A stretch of DNA of 64,000 nucleotides from Citrobacter sp. On2M (GCF_018035235.1 NZ_WPCV01000001.1:62001-126000), one strand, 5' to 3'; numbered from the stretch's first letter, positions 8,850 through 17,774 are shown. The notes: generated from the letters alone by a model not told the origin. Program-made: numbers and translations.

Positions 8850-9512
8850 ATGCTTAACATGGACAGTAAGATAATACTGATTAGTAACCAATCAATACAG
8901 ACGCAGCTGTTGCTGGATTATCTCAATAAGCAAAGCGATATACTGGTTGATTTTGTTAACATTAGCAGACCGGATATGTCTTTTATCGCTGAGGAAAGTA
9001 TCATCCTCTATGATATTCAGGCATCTAGTCGTAAATTAAAAAATATCTGGTCAAAATTACTTAATGAAAGCGCATGTGGTTTGCGTGTTTATATTATTAA
9101 TTGCCTGCGTTCGCTCCCGCTCTATGAGAACATGCTATGGCCAAATTTTGAGTCAATCGTACCAAATAATTGCTCTATTGAACATTTATTAACGCTTCTT
9201 AAAGAGGGGCGTAAAACCTCTCGTCCACCACGCTCACTGTCACCGCCGCAAAAAAATATAAACCTCACGCCATCCGATAGTGACAACGGAGGTTTAACCG
9301 AAAGAGAATATGAAATTCTGACTGAGTTGTCGAAAGGGGCATCAAATGTTGAAATTGCTAACGCATTTTTTATCAGTGAAAATACAGTGAGAACGCATAT
9401 TTATAATATTTTTAAAAAAATCTCTGTGAATAACCGAACACAGGCCGCCTGCTGGGCCAACTCGCATCTTAGAAGCCCGGTTCTTGATCAACTACCCTGG
9501 AAAGAAATGTAA
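8850..9512 (+). CDS. CsgD-like LuxR-family regulator
   Basis: A 220-residue protein with an atypical receiver-like N-terminal half (KIILISNQSIQTQLLLDYL) and a C-terminal LuxR/GerE HTH (about residues 148-205: LTEREYEILTELSKGASNVE and ISENTVRTHIYNIFKKISVN). Both halves follow the pattern of CsgD, the curli/cellulose regulator, but the N-terminal sequence is well diverged and the canonical phospho-acceptor Asp is not evident. It is transcribed divergently from the fimbrial operon, its most likely target. This is not csgD itself because no csg genes are present. Confidence 0.85.
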   Translation: MLNMDSKIILISNQSIQTQLLLDYLNKQSDILVDFVNISRPDMSFIAEESIILYDIQASSRKLKNIWSKLLNESACGLRVYIINCLRSLPLYENMLWPNFESIVPNNCSIEHLLTLLKEGRKTSRPPRSLSPPQKNINLTPSDSDNGGLTEREYEILTELSKGASNVEIANAFFISENTVRTHIYNIFKKISVNNRTQAACWANSHLRSPVLDQLPWKEM

Positions 9513-9520
9513 GTATACTG

Positions 9521-9554
9521 CTGGCACAAAGTTCTGATGTTGACTTTGTGCCAG
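9521..9554. terminator. Bidirectional terminator-like hairpin
   Basis: A 12-bp perfect stem (CTGGCACAAAGT at 9521-9532 and its complement at 9543-9554, 10-nt loop) lies between the convergent CsgD-like and dipeptidase genes. There is no strong T-run on either side, so efficiency is uncertain. Confidence 0.6.
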
Positions 9555-9573
9555 GATATTATCGTGTCGTTAC

Positions 9574-11070
9574 TCAGTCTTTTTTCGCTGCGTTGGCAAA
9601 GAAAATATCAGACTGAATGTCTTTAGTGCGGATGGTAAACAGCTGATTAGTCAGATCTTCCGTCAGCTTCTCGGCGTCAGCCATGATGCGAAGGTTGAAG
9701 TCATTCAGCATCTTATCGGCGGCAGGTTTATCGGTTTTCGCCATCTTCAGATACTCTGCTTCGACCTCTTTTTGCTCCTTCGCTACTTTGTCTTCCCACG
9801 CTTTGTAGGCCTTTTTGACGATTGGCGCGAGCTTCGGATAATCGGTCATGGTCAGCGTCTGTAATTTACGGTATTTCCAGTAAATGGATTGATCGTCCGC
9901 TTTATCGCTACCCATCGTGTAATTAGCCGGATACGCTTTCAGGCCGCTGTAGTACGGAACAAAGGCGGTGAGGTCGGCCATACCCAGACCAATATAGGTC
10001 GTTTCACCAATTTCTTTTGGCAACCACGGGCGAACCTGCATAACGTGCGCCTCATAGGTGCGGAAGACGCTGATCGGACGCCATGGCTCTTTACCGTTCA
10101 GACCGTTGGTGTAGGGATCATGGCTGGTGCCTTCGTAATGGTTACGCAGTACGGCCTTCACATCGTCCAGCGTCATTTTCTTCTCTGGCGTCATGAAGAC
10201 CGGGAATTCACGTCCTTTGGCCATATCCTGGTTTACGGAAGGATTGAACTCTTTCTGGATGGTCCATACGCGAGGGTCGTTATACGTACGGTCACGTTCG
10301 TCATCACGGGTATAGGCTTTGGAGAAGTTGAATTTACCGTCTTTTGCAGGTTCGTACAGACCTTTTTCGGTCGCAAATTGAATCAGGTTTTTTGACGCCA
10401 TCATGTCAGGGTTTTTCGGATCGTAATCCTGTAAACGGCCCTGATTGCCGGTGGCAAAATACTGGTTATTCGGCAGGCGTTGTGCCATCCACTGGTGGCC
10501 GCTGCCGGTTTCGAGGTACCAGATCTCGTTATCATCGACGACGGCAACGCCAAAGCCTTCACCCGCACCGACGGTCTCAACGATATGGCCCAGCAGCGCC
10601 ACGGCTTCACGCGCGGTTTTACTTTGCGACAGCAGAATATCCGGGATATCGTCTTCGGTAATCCCCTTATCCTCAACATACGGGTCGGCGGCCAGCGCTT
10701 TTGGTGAGGCAAAAATAGATTCTGTACCGCTCACACCGACGCCCAGTTCGTTAAATCCGGTCGCGCCGTGCAACTGGGTTTTCCAGTTTGGAACAGTGGT
10801 ATAACGCAGCGAGTTTTTGGGTAGCGGCCAGGTAAAGTCATTCGCGCCGTTATGTGCTTTGGTGCTGTATACCCCGGTCTGATTCTGTTTTGCCGGGTGA
10901 ATGACAAAATGCTGCGCTTTCAGGGCATCGCTGTCAGCGCTACGTGCTACCAGCATGGAGCCGTCCGCTGATGCTTCATTACCGACCAGCAGGGTCGTAC
11001 AAGCAAAACCTGATGAAACAACGGCTAAATTTATAGAAAGTGCAATCAGGCACTTTTTAAAAGTAAACAT
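9574..11070 (-). CDS. pipD: PipD-like secreted C69-family dipeptidase
   Basis: A 498-residue peptidase of family C69 (N-terminal nucleophile hydrolases). A signal peptide ending at SSGFA exposes Cys24 (CTTLLVGNEASADGSMLVAR), the self-processed nucleophile of the family. Conserved C69 blocks follow: TGFNELGVGVSGTES, GEGFGVAVVDDNEIWYLETG and FATGNQGRLQ. The closest relative I recognise is Salmonella PipD, which lies in SPI-5, though no other SPI-5 gene is present here. ATG 11070 (GAGGGA upstream) is preferred to an extension to 11112 because the signal peptide then starts correctly. GC content is higher than in the flanking fimbrial genes. The gene name reflects homology, not proven orthology. 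Confidence 0.85.
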   Translation of the reverse strand: MFTFKKCLIALSINLAVVSSGFACTTLLVGNEASADGSMLVARSADSDALKAQHFVIHPAKQNQTGVYSTKAHNGANDFTWPLPKNSLRYTTVPNWKTQLHGATGFNELGVGVSGTESIFASPKALAADPYVEDKGITEDDIPDILLSQSKTAREAVALLGHIVETVGAGEGFGVAVVDDNEIWYLETGSGHQWMAQRLPNNQYFATGNQGRLQDYDPKNPDMMASKNLIQFATEKGLYEPAKDGKFNFSKAYTRDDERDRTYNDPRVWTIQKEFNPSVNQDMAKGREFPVFMTPEKKMTLDDVKAVLRNHYEGTSHDPYTNGLNGKEPWRPISVFRTYEAHVMQVRPWLPKEIGETTYIGLGMADLTAFVPYYSGLKAYPANYTMGSDKADDQSIYWKYRKLQTLTMTDYPKLAPIVKKAYKAWEDKVAKEQKEVEAEYLKMAKTDKPAADKMLNDFNLRIMADAEKLTEDLTNQLFTIRTKDIQSDIFFANAAKKD

Positions 11071-11412
11071 TACGTATCCCTCATATGTACGCCAAAAATA
11101 CACCGGAAACATACCGTTTCCTGAAATGCGATAACGTCTGAACCCTCAGACATTGCTCGCGAGAGAGATAAACGCCCCTGCCCACGCCTTCTCTAAATAT
11201 CCATCCGTAGATTGAAGTCTTCTGGGCAAAATAAAACGCCCATTTCGCTTAATTATTACGCAATAGATATCGTGATATTCAGGATGTTTCCTGATTCGGG
11301 ATGAAGAATAGCAATGGGTTATTAGAGGATTCAGTGACCCATGTCGCGTAAGTTGATGATGGAATATATGAATTCCAACGAGAGGGGGCGCTTTTTGTAT
11401 CTGGATATGACA
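11071..11412. other. Intergenic region upstream of pipD, no gene seen
   Basis: About 340 bp between the FidL-like stop and the dipeptidase start. It should contain the dipeptidase promoter. Small open frames here have no coding character and overlap the 3' end of the FidL-like gene; I see no gene or clear terminator. Confidence 0.5.
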
Positions 11413-11877
11413 TTACCTTTTGCGGCAGTACAGCGAAGGAACAGTGGAAGTCGCTACTATCCACGCCCCTTTATACTCCTCCATGACCAGACTCAGACGC
11501 TGTCCGGTTTCGCGATAAAAACTGGGCAAAGTCTCGTTGATATCGTCTTTATCGGCAGAGTCCGAGAAGGTTTTTACCAGTTGCGTCGACTGCAGCACGC
11601 GCGCGTCGTGGTGCTGGGTATAGGTAAAATAGATGTTTCTGCTAATACCTGTGACGTGACGTCCGTACAGTTTTCCGGTTAAGGTTGCCAGTCCCTGATG
11701 GTCGTACAGTCGGTACGACACCGTACCGGTAAAGCGGTTGCTGCCAATGTTCCACTCCACGTTACCGACGCAGTTCAACGGTCTGTCGGCGTAGCGTGAA
11801 TACCATAACCAGGCTCCTGAACCCAGCATCAATACCACCCCGATCGCCAGCAAGATAAGATTGTGTATTTTGTTCAT
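11413..11877 (-). CDS. FidL-like membrane-anchored protein
   Basis: A 154-residue protein with one N-terminal membrane segment (HNLILLAIGVVLMLGSGAWL) and a periplasmic remainder with two cysteines (LNCVGN and SLYCRKR). It overlaps the stop of the upstream MarT-like gene by the ATGA tetranucleotide (start 11877, stop codon 11876-11874), so the two are translated together. Size, topology and position next to marT match FidL of Salmonella SPI-3, a protein of unknown function. By analogy with ToxR/ToxS pairs it may modulate its partner in the periplasm; that is inference. Confidence 0.75.
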   Translation of the reverse strand: MNKIHNLILLAIGVVLMLGSGAWLWYSRYADRPLNCVGNVEWNIGSNRFTGTVSYRLYDHQGLATLTGKLYGRHVTGISRNIYFTYTQHHDARVLQSTQLVKTFSDSADKDDINETLPSFYRETGQRLSLVMEEYKGAWIVATSTVPSLYCRKR

Positions 11878-12647
11878 TTCCCGCGCATCCAGTAATAATG
11901 AGTAGAACAAAACGCGTGAACATCTATCCGCGCATCCTTATCGCATACAAAGGCCACCATCCTTTGTGCCTTACGGTAACCTGAAAGAAATACATGTTTA
12001 TTATCTTCACAAAGATCGGGATGCGATTGCATCAGGCTGAAATAGCTTTCCAGATTGTGTTCATTCGGTGAGTAATAAATTTTACAGTTTTCCTGTGAGG
12101 GAATTTGCATAGAAACCGACACGAATTTACTAAACGGCATGACAGGGCGAGTCTGATACCACACCAGCCAGATAATCAGAGTAGTAATAATCACTCCGGT
12201 GGTTAAGAAAATGTTCCACCAGGGAGTCGACGTTGCTACTTGCGGTGGAGAGGGTATTACCTCTGGAACCTTGTTTTCCTTAATAAATGGTGCTAAGGGG
12301 GGCTCGATTTGGGAATGTGTGATCGTCTCCACATGCGTATTCTCATTTAATCTGAGTCCACGCCGGGAAATAGTTTTGACGGTATCACGGGGCAATCCGA
12401 CATCCGCCAGTGCATTGCGCAACGTCAAAATTGCCTGGTAAAAAGTATTGGTTGTGGTCACATTGTTTCTTTCTCCCCAACCTACTTTGAGCAGCGTGTT
12501 CTGAGAAACAATGTCACTTGCGTGAGTAATTAAATAGAGAAAACAGAGCGAGGCAGGGAGTTGCAGTTGAATTGTTCGTCCTGTCTGTCGATTGACCAGG
12601 CTTTTGTTATCAGGATTAAATTCGACCAACTGGTTGATAAGGTACAA
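11874..12647 (-). CDS. MarT-like ToxR/CadC-type transmembrane transcription regulator
   Basis: A 257-residue protein with a cytoplasmic OmpR-type winged-helix DNA-binding domain (about residues 1-105, including TFYQAILTLRNALADVGLPR and VKTISRRGLRL), a proline-rich linker, one membrane helix (about 143-164) and a periplasmic domain with four cysteines. The start is TTG at 12647 with AGGGGCGGG upstream; no in-frame ATG exists further up. In Salmonella SPI-3, MarT activates the autotransporter gene misL; here a MisL-like gene lies 1.3 kb away in the opposite orientation, so the same circuit is likely. It forms an operon with the FidL-like gene. Confidence 0.82.
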   Translation of the reverse strand: MYLINQLVEFNPDNKSLVNRQTGRTIQLQLPASLCFLYLITHASDIVSQNTLLKVGWGERNNVTTTNTFYQAILTLRNALADVGLPRDTVKTISRRGLRLNENTHVETITHSQIEPPLAPFIKENKVPEVIPSPPQVATSTPWWNIFLTTGVIITTLIIWLVWYQTRPVMPFSKFVSVSMQIPSQENCKIYYSPNEHNLESYFSLMQSHPDLCEDNKHVFLSGYRKAQRMVAFVCDKDARIDVHAFCSTHYYWMRGK

Positions 12648-13221
12648 TGCCCGCCCCTTAGTAACGAAAATGTCTCATATGTTGCATTAACATACCCATT
12701 TAATATTACATCGAAATGGATAAGACGCCTCTACCTTTGTACTTGATCAAAGATAAGAATTTTGTGTGCAACTATTAAATCCTTTTAATACAATGAGTTA
12801 TGTTGATGATATCTTAGGTGGTAATTAACTAAGGTTAAATAATGAGAATTAATTACAGGTTTATCTGATTAGTTATTATATTTATCCCATAACATCACAA
12901 AGGTTTCTGGTTTTTAGGAATCTTGAGATTTACTAAAATCATTTTGTAAGGTTTTGTTTTAGCAAATAGTGCTGTATTTACGTCTATCGTGATGTCTGGA
13001 TTTGTGTATAAAACTCCTAATATATTGGCTGTTAGTCTGAGAGAAAGCTTCGTAATACTTATCAACATAACGACATTTACAGGTGGAGATTGTTTTTCTA
13101 TAGGATTTTATAACAAGTTCACCACTCGACTGTTATTAGCAGAAACGGATTTCACCACGTGTCGGATTGACACATTTATTTACCGATGAAATATTTATGG
13201 AAAATAACAGGGGCATAGTTG
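12648..13221. promoter_or_regulatory. AT-rich divergent intergenic region (marT-like / LuxR-type regulator)
   Basis: About 570 bp of AT-rich sequence between divergent regulatory genes. A 66-codon open frame at 12989-13189 has no recognisable domain and no good ribosome-binding site, so I do not call it. The region is probably a composite promoter silenced by H-NS; no individual site can be defended. Confidence 0.45.
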
Positions 13222-13839
13222 ATGAAGAGAAAGCCGCTACAGAGTGTTCGTTGCATAAGCTGTGAATTATCCTGTGAATTATTTCCGGATGCTGCCGTAC
13301 GTGCACAGTATTGCCACCGAGCCGCTTTTGCTGTCTGGCCAGAGGGTAATGATTATTTGAAAAAAGGTATTATTGAAAAACTTTTACTTAATAATCATAA
13401 CCATTTATCCCATGGATTTATTTTTATCGATTTTTCATTCCCGAACTTGCGCTTGTTCACCGACCCGCAATGGGTGGATCGCCTGACGCAGAGTGGTATG
13501 CATATCGTATTGATAGCGGACCGGATCCTGGCACCGTTAGCCAATTACTGGTTATCGAAAAGCAATAAAATTCAAGGGATTATTTATTCCAATGATAGTG
13601 ATGAAGTTCAACATCAGAAAATACGTCGCTTATTCCGGGGGCATCTCGCCAACAGCAAACGTGGGCGTTCATTAAATTATACGGAAATGATATTACTCAA
13701 GCGATTTATTTCAGGGATAAGTATTCAGCAAATCACCAGAATAGATAATATTGATGTTAAGAGAATATATGTCTACAAACTTCGACTTGAAGATAAGTTA
13801 GGCCTGAGTATTCATAAAATACTCTCTAACATTTTATAG
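13222..13839 (+). CDS. LuxR-type (RcsA/BglJ-like) regulator
   Basis: A 205-residue protein whose C-terminal third has the layout of a LuxR/GerE HTH (LNYTEMILLKRFISGISIQQ and a terminal KLRLEDKLGLSIHKILSNIL), though the residues are divergent. The N-terminal part resembles the receiver-like domain of RcsB-partner regulators, with no obvious phosphorylation site. Start at ATG 13222 with AGGGG upstream. It lies 74 bp upstream of, and in the same direction as, the autotransporter, so it may be co-transcribed with it or control it. I do not recognise a named orthologue. Confidence 0.7.
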   Translation: MKRKPLQSVRCISCELSCELFPDAAVRAQYCHRAAFAVWPEGNDYLKKGIIEKLLLNNHNHLSHGFIFIDFSFPNLRLFTDPQWVDRLTQSGMHIVLIADRILAPLANYWLSKSNKIQGIIYSNDSDEVQHQKIRRLFRGHLANSKRGRSLNYTEMILLKRFISGISIQQITRIDNIDVKRIYVYKLRLEDKLGLSIHKILSNIL

Positions 13840-13913
13840 CTGATTCTCATTTTTATTATTTCCACATCATCGCGATGTGGTGGACGCCCTACGCCCGAAA
13901 GCAGGAGGCTATT

Positions 13914-16721
13914 ATGAAAAAACCTAAGCATTATTCACGCATTGCTATCGCGGTATCGACCGCGTTAACGTCAATGGTATTTTCAACCCACGCGGCCTGG
14001 ATTGATATTGACAGTCTGCCTTCCAGTGGACTGGTGAGCAGCCTTTCTCCGGAGTTGCAGGCTTTATTTCCTCCACAGGCGAATGCCAATTTCGCTAAAA
14101 CCAGCGCTACACCGAATTATGTTTATCAGTGGAGTGCCGGCACTATTCCCGTTTATGGTCATGGGTTAACGCTCAATGGACCAGGAGCAGAAGCCTTCGA
14201 ACACTCCATTACCGTTATTCAGAATAGCGCGACGGGTAGCCCGGGCGTTATTTTTGGTGACGACCTGACGATCCGCACGCAGTCGAAGAATGCCGCCAAC
14301 AATGGTAAAGATGTTGACGGTATTCGCACGCACGGGGCTAATACGCCGGATAACCCGGTCTTTATCATCACCGGAGATCGCACCAGCATTTATGTGGACG
14401 GTCAGGATGGTGACGGTATTAACGCCGGTTACAACTCCTATAGCCAGGGTTGGAAAGGTTCAGCCAACATTTATGTTGGCGACGATCTGTATATTCAAAC
14501 CACCGGTAATCAGGGGCGTGGTATCACTGCAAACGCAATGAAAGATGCCACGCAGGCCAAAAATACGATTGTCGTCGGTGACCGGGCACACATTGTGACG
14601 ATAGGTGACAGTTCAGAAGGTCTTCGCACCGGGCAGAGTGGGTCCTCGATCCGCCTTGGTAATGATGCCACTATTGAGACATCGGGCACTTCCTCAATAG
14701 GGGTCTACGCCGCTACATCGTCCAAAACCGAACTGGGCAATAACGCTACCATTTCGGTGAGCGGCGCCAGCGCCCATGCGGTCTATTCCACCAATGCGAC
14801 GGTGAATCTCGGTGAAAACGCGACGATCAACGTAAACAATTCGGCGAAAGCAGCGTCATACAACAGCAAAGCGCCACGCGGCCTGTATGCGACTTCACGC
14901 GGGGCAATAAATCTGGCTGGCGGTGCTGCCATTACCATGGCGGGCAATCACAGCAATGAAAGTTATGCTATCAGCACCGAAACGGGCGGCTCCGTAGATG
15001 GCTCCGCTGGCGGGCGCTTCCTTATCGACGGCGATCTTCATGCCGCTGGCGCGACTGCTGCAACCAGCAGCCTGCCGCAGCAAAACAGTACCATTACGCT
15101 CAACATGACCGACAACTCGCTGTGGAGTGGGGCGTCATACATCACCAGCGTCACGGCAGGAACGGGGGTTATCTCGCTGCAAATGAGCGATGCGACCTGG
15201 AATATGACCAACAGCTCAACGCTCACCGACCTGACGCTGAACGGCGGGTCAGTGGTGAACTTTGGGCATGCTGACGGCGAACCGTGGCAGACGCTTACCA
15301 TTAATGAAGATTTCATCGGCAACGGCGGCAAACTGGTTTTCAATACCGTCCTGAATGACGATGCCTCCGAAACCGACAAGCTGAAAGTGCTCGGCAACAC
15401 CACGGGTAACGCGTTTGTGGCAGTGAACAACATTGGCGGAACCGGGGCGCAGACTGTTGAAGGTATTGAGATTATCGAAGTGGCCGGTAATTCTGACGGT
15501 ACTTTTGAGAAAGCGGGTCGTATTGTTGCCGGTGCGTACGACTATAACCTGGTGCAAAAGGGCAGCAACTGGTATCTGACCAGCTTTATTCCAGCTCCGC
15601 CGGATCCGGAAGACCCGGACCCGGTAGATCCCATCGACCCGGATCCGGTTGATCCTATTGACCCCGGTCCTGTCGATCCAGACCCGGTAGATCCTGTTGA
15701 CCCGATAATCCCTGAACCGGAAATACCTGTCGCACCTCCGGTCACCGAGCAGCAGTATCGTCCGGAAGCGGGTAGTTATCTGGCGAATAACTACGCCGCA
15801 AACACGCTGTTTATGACCCGACTGCACGATCGTCTGGGAGAGACGCAGTACATCGACATGCTGACGGGCGAGAAAAAAGTCACCAGTATGTGGATGCGTA
15901 ACGTCGGGGCGCATACCCGCTTTAAAGACGGTAGCGGGCAGTTGAAAACCCAAAGCAACAGCTATGTGCTGCAGTTAGGCGGCGATTTGGCGCAGTGGAG
16001 TAGAGACGGCCTTGACCGTTGGCACATCGGCGCAATGGCAGGTTACGCCAACAGCCAGAACCGCACGCAGTCCAGCCTGACTGGCTACCATTCACGTGGT
16101 CAGGTCACCGGTTACAGCGTAGGGCTGTACGGCACCTGGTATGCCAATGACGCAGACAAGACCGGCACTTACGTAGACACCTGGATGCTGTACAACTGGT
16201 TTGATAACAAAGTGATGGGCCAGGAGCAGGCGACAGAGAAATACAAATCCAGCGGGGTAACTGCTTCTGTTGAAGCGGGTTATAGCTTCAAACTGGGTGA
16301 AAACGAGCGCAACAGTTACTGGCTGCAACCGAAAGCGCAAGTGGTGTGGATGGACGTGCAGGCCGACAGTCATCGCGAAGTGAACGGTACCCGCGTGAAG
16401 GATGACACCGATGGCAACCTGATGACCCGCCTGGGTGTGAAAGCCTTTATCAACGGTCACAACGCCATCGACGACGGTAAATCTCGCGAATTCCAGCCGT
16501 TTGTCGAAGCCAACTGGATCCACAACACGCAGACGACTCGCGTGAAGATGGATGATGTGAACAACGATATGCGCGGCACGAAGAACATCGGCGAGCTGAA
16601 AGTCGGTGTAGAAGGGCAAATCACTCCGCGCCTCAACGTGTGGAGCAACGTGGCCCAACAGATCGGCGACAAAGGCTACAGCGATACCCGCGGTATGCTG
16701 GGCGTGAAATATAACTTCTGA
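13914..16721 (+). CDS. MisL-like autotransporter adhesin (type Va secretion)
   Basis: A 935-residue autotransporter. It has a signal peptide (RIAIAVSTALTSMVFSTHA), a repetitive beta-helical passenger (about 30-570, with recurring LGNNATI and LGENATI type turns), a Pro/Asp-rich linker (about 575-620, repeats of DPDPVDPID), and a C-terminal translocator barrel (about 670-935) ending in the family terminus GMLGVKYNF. ATG 13914 has AGGAGG 6 nt upstream. Length, architecture and position beside marT/fidL-like genes match MisL of Salmonella SPI-3, a fibronectin-binding intestinal colonisation factor. Whether the passenger shares that ligand cannot be read here. Confidence 0.88.
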   Translation: MKKPKHYSRIAIAVSTALTSMVFSTHAAWIDIDSLPSSGLVSSLSPELQALFPPQANANFAKTSATPNYVYQWSAGTIPVYGHGLTLNGPGAEAFEHSITVIQNSATGSPGVIFGDDLTIRTQSKNAANNGKDVDGIRTHGANTPDNPVFIITGDRTSIYVDGQDGDGINAGYNSYSQGWKGSANIYVGDDLYIQTTGNQGRGITANAMKDATQAKNTIVVGDRAHIVTIGDSSEGLRTGQSGSSIRLGNDATIETSGTSSIGVYAATSSKTELGNNATISVSGASAHAVYSTNATVNLGENATINVNNSAKAASYNSKAPRGLYATSRGAINLAGGAAITMAGNHSNESYAISTETGGSVDGSAGGRFLIDGDLHAAGATAATSSLPQQNSTITLNMTDNSLWSGASYITSVTAGTGVISLQMSDATWNMTNSSTLTDLTLNGGSVVNFGHADGEPWQTLTINEDFIGNGGKLVFNTVLNDDASETDKLKVLGNTTGNAFVAVNNIGGTGAQTVEGIEIIEVAGNSDGTFEKAGRIVAGAYDYNLVQKGSNWYLTSFIPAPPDPEDPDPVDPIDPDPVDPIDPGPVDPDPVDPVDPIIPEPEIPVAPPVTEQQYRPEAGSYLANNYAANTLFMTRLHDRLGETQYIDMLTGEKKVTSMWMRNVGAHTRFKDGSGQLKTQSNSYVLQLGGDLAQWSRDGLDRWHIGAMAGYANSQNRTQSSLTGYHSRGQVTGYSVGLYGTWYANDADKTGTYVDTWMLYNWFDNKVMGQEQATEKYKSSGVTASVEAGYSFKLGENERNSYWLQPKAQVVWMDVQADSHREVNGTRVKDDTDGNLMTRLGVKAFINGHNAIDDGKSREFQPFVEANWIHNTQTTRVKMDDVNNDMRGTKNIGELKVGVEGQITPRLNVWSNVAQQIGDKGYSDTRGMLGVKYNF

Positions 16722-16740
16722 CGTAGTTGCAGGTAAGGGA

Positions 16741-16774
16741 AAAGCCGCTGATTAATCGATCGGCGGCTTTTTTA
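16741..16774 (+). terminator. Rho-independent terminator after the autotransporter
   Basis: Stem AAAGCCGC/GCGGCTTT (16741-16748 and 16763-16770) with a 14-nt AT-rich loop, followed by further T residues. Confidence 0.85.
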
Positions 16775-16785
16775 TTCGCGAAGCG

Positions 16786-16807
16786 GTAGGTCGGATAAAC
16801 GGCATCC
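16786..16807. repeat. REP-like half-element
   Basis: The stretch GTAGGTCGGATAAACGGCAT resembles one arm of enterobacterial REP/BIME sequences. It is a single degenerate copy without a clear partner arm. Confidence 0.35.
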
Positions 16808-16910
16808 ATCAATAAGGCTCATTCATAAAGCCATTTACCCGCTTTTGCAGACTCAGTCAGCATGCGGAGTGTTAATGGCTGCGGCTCATCGTCATCACTG
16901 TTACAGGTAA

Positions 16911-17036
16911 AAGAAGCATCGTGAGGTCTGGAATGTCTTTGAAATCCTCAGGGACGCCTGGAAGTATGTGACATGGGGAGAGGGGCAGGCATACTGGTGT
17001 GAACCTAAGGAGCATTATCGCGTGAGAGGAGAATGA
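16911..17036 (+). pseudogene. Unassigned coding remnant
   Basis: A 41-codon stretch opens directly after a TAA and ends in TGA. It encodes protein-like sequence rich in Trp and Tyr (REVWNVFEILRDAWKYV, then QAYWCEPKEHYRV) but has no start codon or ribosome-binding site. It looks like the 3' end of a gene whose 5' part is lost. I cannot name the family. Confidence 0.35.
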
Positions 17037-17111
17037 GTGATCTCTTATGACGATGCCAGGGGCTGCAGAGGTAGGCAGAGGTATGCACTACATCCTGAGC
17101 TACCTCAGCAA

Positions 17112-17575
17112 TCAGCGCTTCACTGGGTCTGCCGTAGGTACTCCCTCCGCCTGGCTAGCAACTAACAGCGCGTCCCAGTTTTTCCCCTGAGAGTGATATA
17201 CATAGGCAAGTTGCGCATTGGCGTCAGCACCCGGATGTGCCTGCAACCATTTATTCGCTTCAGTAAGAGCTTGTTGATTGTAGCGAGCATTTGCCCACGA
17301 TAGCGCTGCCAGATTTCAATAGTGGCGATGTCGTTGTGATCAACTCAGATGGAAACTTGCCGCCAGTCGGCAACCTGATTTGTCGTTAGCGCGCTTTGCT
17401 TTCCCTGACCCTCAAGATAACGCAATAACGGCACACTATTACCACCCCGCGCTTCAATAACTAAAGCGTCATGATCTGATATCGCTGTAGAGATTTGCAT
17501 AGGGAAAAGAACGCTTGACGTAAAAGCGGATTTCGATGCCCTATTTAACCTATCTGAGGGAGGACTTCAGGATAC
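17112..17575 (-). pseudogene. Broken pgaA/hmsH-like gene (poly-GlcNAc export porin), N-terminal remnant
   Basis: On the minus strand one frame reads HDALVIEARGGNSVPLLRYL and then SALTTNQVADWRQVSI before an in-frame TGA at 17347-17345. This follows the start of mature E. coli PgaA as I recall it (DALIIEARKGNTQP, then SALSNNQIADWLQIALW). The stop falls about where PgaA has Trp, so a TGG-to-TGA change is likely. A second frame then continues as TPR-like sequence (LAALSWANARYNQQALTEAN, then LAYVYHSQGKNWDALLVASQ) up to a stop at 17112, so there is also a frameshift. The beta-barrel half and pgaBCD are absent. It lies downstream of vexE in the same orientation. Confidence 0.65.
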
Positions 17576-17663
17576 TGTCTTCTGGTAACCCTCCGACAAA
17601 CAGAACTACAATCAGGTATAACGTAATTATTGTATAATTCTCCATTTTTCATATCGTTAGAAC

Positions 17664-17694
17664 GAAAAAACACCCGAACGTTAATGAACGGATG
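17664..17694 (-). terminator. Terminator of the Vi capsule operon
   Basis: Minus-strand stem CATCCG/CGGGTG (one G-T pair) with a 12-nt loop is followed by TTTTTT. It lies about 80 bp beyond the vexE stop. Between the two, a short minus-strand tail (RLPCNAFGAPGDAAAK then stop) is visible in another frame and may be a remnant. Confidence 0.65.
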
Positions 17695-17774
17695 CTTTCT
17701 AAATAGAATAACTTAGTTTTACTTGGCGGCTGCATCGCCTGGTGCGCCAAAGGCATTGCAGGGCAAACGTCTTT

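Noticed and set aside
12989-13189. 66-codon open frame upstream of the LuxR-type gene
   Set aside because: AT-rich chance frame in a promoter region with no ribosome site or homology signal.
15542-15745. Gly/Ser-rich antisense open frame under the autotransporter linker
   Set aside because: It is the reverse complement of the Asp-Pro repeat DNA; low complexity, no start context.
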